Assembly (NCBI RefSeq): GCF_945952095.1
Contig: NZ_CAMFHL010000118.1
Span: 1 to 20,196, forward strand
Reading direction: 5' to 3'
Origin: an uncultured Arsenicibacter sp.
GTDB taxonomy: Bacteria > Bacteroidota > Bacteroidia > Cytophagales > Spirosomataceae
DNA length: 20,196 nt
The notes beneath the pieces are model-generated. The model ran no database searches. It was not told the origin of the DNA and worked only from the letters and a program-made list of their open reading frames with translations. The position numbers and the translations under genes are program-made. Shown here piece by piece: positions 15,615 to 20,196 of this stretch. The stretch's first letter is position 1. Each line of letters opens with the position of its first letter.

Positions 15615-16505
15615 ATGAAAACCATCAAACCTACCGATATTCCGCATCCTGACTTTCACCGGCTTATGATCGGTGCCATTGGCCCGCGGCCGATTGCCTT
15701 TGCCAGCACCGTTGACGGAGCAGGCGCGGTGAACCTGAGCCCGTTCAGTTTTTTCAACATGATGGGCTCCAAACCGCCAACTGTCGTGTTTGCAACCACC
15801 ATTAACCGGCACTTACAGAAAAAGCACACACTGCTGAATATTGAAGAAATACCGGAAGTGGTTATCAATATCGTCAACTACGCGATGGTCGAGCAGATGT
15901 CGCTGTCTAGTGCCGAATTTGAGCGGGGCGTTAATGAATTCGACAAGGCCGGCTTTACCCCGGTAGCTTCCACGCTGGTGCTGCCGCCACGCGTTGCTGA
16001 ATCGCCGGTGGCGTTTGAGTGCCGGGTTAAGCAGATTATTCCGGTTGGCGAGGGAGCAGGCAGCAGCCACCTGATTGTCGCCGAAATTGTGCTGGCGCAT
16101 GTCAGAGAAGACATTCTGGACGAACACGGCACCATTGATCCCGCCAAAATTGACCTTATCGGCCGGATGGGTGGCAACTGGTATGCACGGGCCAGCGGAG
16201 AAGCCTTGTTTGAAGTAGCACGGCCACAGCGGGGCATTGGTTTCGATCAGCTGCCACGGAGCGTGCGGGAAAGCCGGATTCTGTCGGGTAACGACCTGGG
16301 CAAACTGGCCGCCATACCGGCGTTACCGGTGGCAGAAGCAGTACTGGCCTACAGGCAGTCCGGAAAGCTAACAGAACTTTTTGACGAAGCACAGGCCGGT
16401 TGCGCCTATCTGCCGGATCTGCTGCATAGCCGGGCAAAACACCTGTTACAGGCCAACCAGGTGAGCGAAGCATGGCTTGTACTGTTACAAACCAGCCTAT
16501 CCTGA
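15615..16505 (+). CDS. Flavin reductase-like (FMN-binding split-barrel) protein
   Basis: 296 residues from ATG 15615. The frame is open upstream to 15486, but that region overlaps fahA and encodes no family-like sequence; MKTIKPTDIPHPDFHRLMIG is the natural N-terminus. Residues about 15-180 match the flavin reductase-like domain: GPRPIAFASTVDGAGAVNLS, SPFSFFNMM and PPTVVFATT line the FMN site in this family. Residues about 205-296 form a helical extension beyond the short flavin reductases. The family includes NAD(P)H:flavin reductases and proteins that only bind FMN. The position 65 nt after fahA suggests co-transcription and a role tied to aromatic catabolism, but the substrate is unknown. 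No partner flavin-dependent monooxygenase is seen here. Confidence 0.85.
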   Translation: MKTIKPTDIPHPDFHRLMIGAIGPRPIAFASTVDGAGAVNLSPFSFFNMMGSKPPTVVFATTINRHLQKKHTLLNIEEIPEVVINIVNYAMVEQMSLSSAEFERGVNEFDKAGFTPVASTLVLPPRVAESPVAFECRVKQIIPVGEGAGSSHLIVAEIVLAHVREDILDEHGTIDPAKIDLIGRMGGNWYARASGEALFEVARPQRGIGFDQLPRSVRESRILSGNDLGKLAAIPALPVAEAVLAYRQSGKLTELFDEAQAGCAYLPDLLHSRAKHLLQANQVSEAWLVLLQTSLS

Positions 16506-16525
16506 ACAGTCATTTTTACTTTTTA

Positions 16526-16551
16526 AGTGTATTTTTTTGTACATACACTTG
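16526..16551. promoter_or_regulatory. Inverted repeat upstream of the DUF1801 gene
   Basis: AAGTGTA (16526-16532) and TACACTT (16545-16551) are perfect complements around a 12-nt loop that begins with seven T residues. It lies 20 nt after the flavin-reductase stop and 62 nt before the DUF1801 ATG. It could act as an operator for DUF1801 or as a weak end for the upstream transcript. There is no T-tract after the stem, so it is not a classical terminator. Confidence 0.3.
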
Positions 16552-16613
16552 GTATTATGTGAATAATCAATGGAATTACTATATTCGCCCAGTTCCAAAA
16601 CCACAGACTTACC

Positions 16614-16976
16614 ATGACCCTTTCTACCGAAGCCTTTTTAGAATCGTACAAACCTGAAGTCCGGGATTTAGCCTTACGCATACGGGATGTCGTCCGCGAA
16701 GTACTGCACGATACCGGCGAAACGGTTAATCCGGCGTACAAAACCATTATCTATGGCGCAGGTCCTCACATGTCCGATGAGATCTGTTACATAGCACCAT
16801 TGACAACCAGTGTAAATCTTGGTTTTCCGTTTGGAACGAAACTGCCGGATCCGGAAGGATTACTGAAAGGAACCGGTAAACTAATGAGGCATATCAAGTT
16901 TGAAGGAGAAGCTGACGTTGATACCCCCGCCATCCGTGCGATTCTGACCGCCGCCAAAACCCACGGAAGCTTTTAA
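16614..16976 (+). CDS. DUF1801 (YdhG-like) protein
   Basis: 120 residues, typical for the family. The pattern LALRIRDVVREVLHDTGETVNPAYKTIIYG followed by ICYIAPLTTSVNLGFPFGTKLPDP, then GTGKLMRHIKFEGEADVDTPAIRAIL is the DUF1801/YdhG fold (small alpha-beta protein). No catalytic function is established. It has no signal peptide or TM segment, so it is probably cytoplasmic. It is 108 nt from the upstream gene and ends 10 nt before the long hairpin at 16987, so it is probably a single-gene transcript. Confidence 0.82.
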   Translation: MTLSTEAFLESYKPEVRDLALRIRDVVREVLHDTGETVNPAYKTIIYGAGPHMSDEICYIAPLTTSVNLGFPFGTKLPDPEGLLKGTGKLMRHIKFEGEADVDTPAIRAILTAAKTHGSF

Positions 16977-16986
16977 ATAAATGGAT

Positions 16987-17045
16987 AATGTACAATGAAT
17001 AAGGTGAGGCACAGGCTTGCTACCTCACCTTATTCATTGTACATT
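16987..17045. terminator. Long perfect hairpin between DUF1801 and ggt
   Basis: A 23-base left arm (16987-17009) is exactly complementary to 17023-17045 around a 13-nt loop. The outer portion is AT-rich (AATGTACAATGAATAAGG) and the inner end is GTGAGG/CCTCAC. It starts 10 nt after the DUF1801 stop and ends 15 nt before the ggt stop on the other strand. That position fits a bidirectional terminator even though no pure T-tract follows. Its outer arm resembles that of the hairpin at 9426-9478 (13 of 16 aligned bases). Confidence 0.75.
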
Positions 17046-17060
17046 GCTCAGTATTCATTT

Positions 17061-18884
17061 TTAAAACCCTGCCGCTGTATTATCTGCTCTCGGGTCAGAA
17101 GCACCCTCGTAGGAGCCATCCGGCCGTACCAGAACGCAGTCCATCCGGCCGAGGGTGTTGGTCAGTTGCTCCAGTATATATCCCCGGCCTTGCAGCGCCT
17201 TAATTGTTCCTTCGGTAAAGGCTCCGTTTTCGAATATTGTTTTATCAGGCAGCCACTGGTGGTGGAACTTCAGGGCATTTACCGACTGCTGCATGGTCAT
17301 GCCATGCTCAATTACGTTCAGAATTGTCTGGAAAACCGACGTAATGATGGTTGAGCCGCCCGGCGTTCCGACAACCATAAACAACTTACCGTCTTTTTCG
17401 ATAATGGTCGGCGTCATCGACGAAAGCATCCGTTTGCCCGGCGCAATCGCGTTGGCCTGGTTACCGATCAGGCCGAACATATTCGGCACGCCCGGTTTAA
17501 TGCTGAAATCATCCATCTCGTTGTTCATAAAGAACCCACCGCCGCCGACTACTACCCGGCTGCCGTAGCCACCGTTCAGGGTTGTTGTAATCGAAACAGC
17601 ATTGCCGTCTTTATCAACAATGGAAAAGTGCGTTGTTTCGAGGCTTTCGTAGCCCGGAATGGTCCCACCCTTAACCGCCTTACTGTCAGTGGCCTTTGCA
17701 AATGAGAAATCGGTCCAGCGGTCTTTCAGATACGCCCGGTCGATCAGCTGATTCACCGGCACTTTCACAAAATCAGGATCACCGAGGAACTTGGCTCTGT
17801 CGGCATATACCCGGCGCTCCGCCTCGATCATGACCTGGACGGTAGAGTCACGGTTCCAGCCCCAGCGGCGCAGCGGATAAGGCTCCACAAAACGCAGCAG
17901 CTGCAACAACGCTACCCCGCCACTCGAGGTTGGCGGCATGGTAATGATATTGAACTCTTTATAAGACGCTTTGATCGGATCCCGCCAGACAGAATGGTAG
18001 TTTTTAAGGTCTTCAGCCGAAATCAGCCCCTTGCCCTGCTCCATCTCCGAGACCAGTAGCCGGGCGGTCTCGCCTTCGTAAAAACCGGCACGGCCCTTGT
18101 CCTGAATCCGCCGCAGTACTGCCGCCAGGTCTTTCTGAATCAGCACCTCTCCTTTCGCCCAGGCCGTGGTGTCACCGGGAGTCTGACTTGCTTTCATGAA
18201 GTACGTTTTTCCCGGATTGATCCGCATCAGGTCTTTTTTTACGCGGTTCAGGCCGCTGGCTTCCCGCTCAGTCAGGACCACTCCCTTTTCGGCCAGATCG
18301 ATGGCCGGTTGCAGCACCTGTGCCCAGCTCAGTTTACCAAACCGCTTGTGGGCCTCGACCATCCCGTCGACCGAACCCGGCACACCACTTGCCAGGTGAC
18401 CGCTGATGCTCAGCCCCTGAATCACATTACCTGCCCCATCGAGGTACATGTTCTGATGGGCTTTGCCCGGTGCTTTCTCACGGAAGTCCAGCGTATAGGC
18501 ACTGCCCTTTGCATCGCGGAACACCATAAAGCCGCCCCCGCCGATATTGCCGGCTGCCGGATACACAACGGCAAGCGCAAACTGTACTGCCACAGCCGCA
18601 TCAACGGCATTACCACCTGCCTTCAGAATATCTACGCCGACACGGCTGGCATCCGGATGGGCCGACGCCACCACCCCGTTCCGTGCAATGACACCCTGAC
18701 GGTCAGAGTAAAACGGTTTGACCGACGGATCTTCGTTGGAATACTGATAGACACCCTGGCTTTTGGCAACGCCGGGTTGTTGTTGCTGTGTGGTAGACGA
18801 TACTGGCCTGTTGGTTTTACAGGCAACAAAGGCCAGTGCAAGAAACAGCGCATACGCGTTCGCGTGCAGAACTTTTTTCAGCAT
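17061..18884 (-). CDS. ggt: Gamma-glutamyltransferase (Ntn hydrolase), probable lipoprotein
   Basis: 607 residues. The hydrophobic leader ends in LALAFVAC with Cys22, a plausible but not perfect lipobox (Phe at -3), so the enzyme is probably a lipid-anchored periplasmic or outer-membrane protein. The large-subunit part (about 65-416) contains FREKAPGKAHQNMY (Arg for the gamma-glutamyl carboxylate) and the GGGGFMVFRD region. Autocleavage is expected before Thr417 in the TTHFSIVD motif, which becomes the N-terminal nucleophile of the small subunit (417-607). RMLSSMTPT and GTPGGSTI provide the oxyanion and binding loops. By family it hydrolyses or transfers the gamma-glutamyl group of glutathione and related compounds. 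It is convergent with DUF1801 and divergent from prmC. Confidence 0.94.
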   Translation of the reverse strand: MLKKVLHANAYALFLALAFVACKTNRPVSSTTQQQQPGVAKSQGVYQYSNEDPSVKPFYSDRQGVIARNGVVASAHPDASRVGVDILKAGGNAVDAAVAVQFALAVVYPAAGNIGGGGFMVFRDAKGSAYTLDFREKAPGKAHQNMYLDGAGNVIQGLSISGHLASGVPGSVDGMVEAHKRFGKLSWAQVLQPAIDLAEKGVVLTEREASGLNRVKKDLMRINPGKTYFMKASQTPGDTTAWAKGEVLIQKDLAAVLRRIQDKGRAGFYEGETARLLVSEMEQGKGLISAEDLKNYHSVWRDPIKASYKEFNIITMPPTSSGGVALLQLLRFVEPYPLRRWGWNRDSTVQVMIEAERRVYADRAKFLGDPDFVKVPVNQLIDRAYLKDRWTDFSFAKATDSKAVKGGTIPGYESLETTHFSIVDKDGNAVSITTTLNGGYGSRVVVGGGGFFMNNEMDDFSIKPGVPNMFGLIGNQANAIAPGKRMLSSMTPTIIEKDGKLFMVVGTPGGSTIITSVFQTILNVIEHGMTMQQSVNALKFHHQWLPDKTIFENGAFTEGTIKALQGRGYILEQLTNTLGRMDCVLVRPDGSYEGASDPRADNTAAGF

Positions 18885-19050
18885 GATTCAGGAGGCAGGT
18901 AGTTGTTGAATCCACTAATCTACAAATAAAACCCGGATTCGGTACCCGCATCCGGTAAACAAACCCGGAGCTTCCTGCGGTAAAGGTTTCGATTTGTCCC
19001 CCATTTTTGCCAGTTTTACAGAAAAATAGAATCCGGCCTGCTCTGCTTGC

Positions 19051-19072
19051 TGATTTCCGCTACCGGAAATCA
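19051..19072. promoter_or_regulatory. Inverted repeat upstream of prmC
   Basis: TGATTTCCG and CGGAAATCA are a perfect 9-bp inverted repeat (19051-19059 and 19064-19072) around CTAC, ending 26 nt before the prmC ATG. It lies in the 214-nt spacer between ggt and prmC. It may be a dimeric-regulator operator or a 5'-UTR hairpin near the start codon. No T-tract follows, so it is not a terminator. Confidence 0.4.
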
Positions 19073-19098
19073 ACCAATGGCCCTTTTGAATTACTACT

Positions 19099-19965
19099 AT
19101 GGCGATGACAGCAAAGCCTCTATATAAACACCTCTCTCAGCAAATTACCGCCTATGCTCCCGAAGAAGCCCGGGAAATGGCGTTTATGTTACTTGATCAT
19201 TACTTTGGCCTGCGCAAGACGGATGTGTTGTCTGACAAAGCCCTGCCCGCTAACCGGACGGAGCCGGACTGGAATCAGATTATCAGCCGACTGAACAATC
19301 AGGAACCGATTCAGCACGTGATCGGGACGACAATTTTTTGCGGACTGGAATTTGAAGTGTCACCGGATGTGCTGATACCACGGCCGGAGACCGAAGACCT
19401 TGTGCGGCTCATCATGCACGATTTTTCTGACCGTGCTGATCCGGATGAAGCCGGTCCGGTGCAGGTACTGGATATGGGCACCGGCAGCGGTTGCCTGGCG
19501 GTAACGCTTGCCCGGTTTCTGCCGACCTCGATTGTAACGGCCTGGGATGTCTCAGAGAAGGCTCTCTCAATGGCCCGCCGCAATGCCGATAACCTGAACG
19601 CAGACGTTACTTTCGAAAATCAGGATCTGCTCAACATTCCGGCCACTGATACCCGCAAATTCGACTGCATCGTCAGCAACCCGCCGTATGTTACCCGTTC
19701 GGAGGCAGCCCAGATGGACCGTAATGTACTTGATTACGAGCCGGATGTGGCTCTGTTTGTGGAGGACAGCGATCCGCTGATTTTCTACAAAGCCGTGGCC
19801 GATTACAGCAAGGCGCATCTGAATGCAGACGGTGCCTGCTACGTCGAAATCAACGAACGGTTTGGTGCAGCAACACGGCAGGTGTTTGAGGAACGTGGTT
19901 TCCGTCAGATTCAGGTCTATCGGGATATTCATGGCAAAGACCGCAGTATCCGGGCTACGTTTTAA
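19099..19965 (+). CDS. prmC: Peptide chain release factor N5-glutamine methyltransferase
   Basis: 288 residues; ATG 19099 or 19105 (M-A-M) are both possible. The N-terminal helical domain (about 1-85; REMAFMLLDHYF, then EPIQHVIGTTIFCGLEF) is the PrmC release-factor-binding part; PRPETEDLV follows. The SAM site is VLDMGTGSGCLAVTLA with DMGTGSG at residues 125-131. The catalytic NPPY is at 194-197 (VSNPPYVTRSE), which binds the substrate glutamine. It methylates the Gln of the GGQ motif in RF1 and RF2, supporting efficient translation termination. Length and motifs are standard. It is divergent from ggt and followed 65 nt later by a MoxR-type gene. Confidence 0.95.
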   Translation: MAMTAKPLYKHLSQQITAYAPEEAREMAFMLLDHYFGLRKTDVLSDKALPANRTEPDWNQIISRLNNQEPIQHVIGTTIFCGLEFEVSPDVLIPRPETEDLVRLIMHDFSDRADPDEAGPVQVLDMGTGSGCLAVTLARFLPTSIVTAWDVSEKALSMARRNADNLNADVTFENQDLLNIPATDTRKFDCIVSNPPYVTRSEAAQMDRNVLDYEPDVALFVEDSDPLIFYKAVADYSKAHLNADGACYVEINERFGAATRQVFEERGFRQIQVYRDIHGKDRSIRATF

Positions 19966-19977
19966 CAGCCGCTAACG

Positions 19978-20009
19978 GGTAGTGCCGGACGGGTCCGGCT
20001 GTCACTACC
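19978..20009. other. Bulged hairpin between prmC and moxR-like gene
   Basis: GGTAGTG pairs with CACTACC (19978-19984 with 20003-20009) and the inner CCGGAC with GTCCGG (19985-19990 with 19993-19998), with a 4-nt bulge on the right side. It starts 12 nt after the prmC stop. No T-tract follows, so its role as a terminator is uncertain; it could slow transcription or be a processing structure. Confidence 0.4.
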
Positions 20010-20030
20010 TGCAGGCCCTCATCAACCGCT

Positions 20031-20196
20031 ATGCAACCAACGTCGTTTACCTATCACGCTAAAATACAGGAAGTCACCTCCGAAATCAGTAAAATTGTCG
20101 TTGGACAGGACCGCCTCATAGACCGGCTGCTCGTCGGCCTCTTTACCGGCGGGCATATCCTGCTGGAGGGCGTTCCCGGATTGGCCAAAACCCTGA
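20031..20196 (+). CDS. MoxR-family AAA+ ATPase (N-terminal part, cut by window end)
   Basis: The first 55 codons are visible, starting at ATG 20031. The pattern EISKIVVGQDRLIDRLLVGLFTGGHILLEGVPGLAKT is that of MoxR ATPases, with Walker A GVPGLAKT at residues 47-54. Members act as chaperone-like ATPases and often sit beside DUF58 and von Willebrand A proteins, but the downstream genes are outside the window. The gene is 65 nt after prmC. The 3' end is missing because of the window boundary, not a break in the gene. Confidence 0.9.
   Translation, partial: MQPTSFTYHAKIQEVTSEISKIVVGQDRLIDRLLVGLFTGGHILLEGVPGLAKTL

Noticed and set aside
16472..16657. 61-codon open frame across the gap before DUF1801
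   Set aside because: It spans the end of one gene, an AT-rich spacer and the start of another. Its aromatic-rich translation reflects AT content and has no family pattern.
18309..18902. Plus-strand open frame of 197 codons
   Set aside because: It is antisense to the ggt N-terminal half, which has clear catalytic motifs, and it shows no domain pattern.
1..20196. CRISPR arrays, tRNA/rRNA genes, insertion sequences, phage or defence genes
   Set aside because: I saw no regularly spaced repeats, cloverleaf sequences, transposase or integrase motifs, and composition is even along the window. This was by eye, without a covariance or profile search.

Overview
The window looks like chromosomal DNA from a Bacteroidota bacterium, most probably order Cytophagales and close to Spirosoma and relatives. 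This is an inference. It rests on a moderate GC content (about half), DUF4476 and DUF2721 proteins, gliding-bacteria-style Ig-like/DUF11 surface repeats, the near absence of Shine-Dalgarno sequences, and several TAnnTTTG promoter cores (the Bacteroidota sigma-A type -7 element) placed 25-75 nt before start codons. There are no rRNA or tRNA genes, insertion sequences, phage genes or CRISPR arrays. It reads as ordinary core and accessory chromosome.

Left part (1-5909): a secreted DUF4476 protein ending at a textbook terminator; a secreted single-domain GH18 chitinase-like hydrolase; a very acidic cytoplasmic protein of unknown function that overlaps the chitinase tail-to-tail; a DUF2721 membrane protein; and a 920-residue secreted protein joining an SGNH/sialate-O-acetylesterase-like domain to Ig-like and DUF11 repeats.

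Middle part (5910-10382): a two-gene operon encoding an Anbu-type (ancestral beta-subunit) proteasome homologue and a transglutaminase-like cysteine protease, coupled by an ATGA overlap; a phosphoglucosamine mutase (GTG start) with a strong terminator; a two-TM miniprotein; and a convergent sugar-nucleotide transferase. A 26-bp perfect hairpin separates the last two.

Right-centre part (10383-16976): a phenylalanine/tyrosine catabolic region. hmgA, hpd and phhA form a tight operon, followed by a MarR-family regulator, fumarylacetoacetase and a flavin-reductase-like protein. Together they convert phenylalanine to tyrosine and then 4-hydroxyphenylpyruvate, through homogentisate, to fumarate and acetoacetate. 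Tyrosine aminotransferase and maleylacetoacetate isomerase are not in the window. A GTTGC-n4-GCAAC palindrome just downstream of the hmgA promoter core is a candidate site for the MarR protein. A DUF1801 protein follows.

Right end (16977-20196): a second long perfect hairpin (23-bp stem) lies between DUF1801 and a convergent gamma-glutamyltransferase lipoprotein. Divergent from that is prmC (release-factor glutamine methyltransferase), then the first 55 codons of a MoxR-type AAA+ ATPase cut off by the window edge. No intergenic stretch exceeds 300 bases. I found no clear new multi-gene system. The best leads are the reduced Anbu operon, the paired long hairpins with a shared outer sequence, and the MarR operator candidate.
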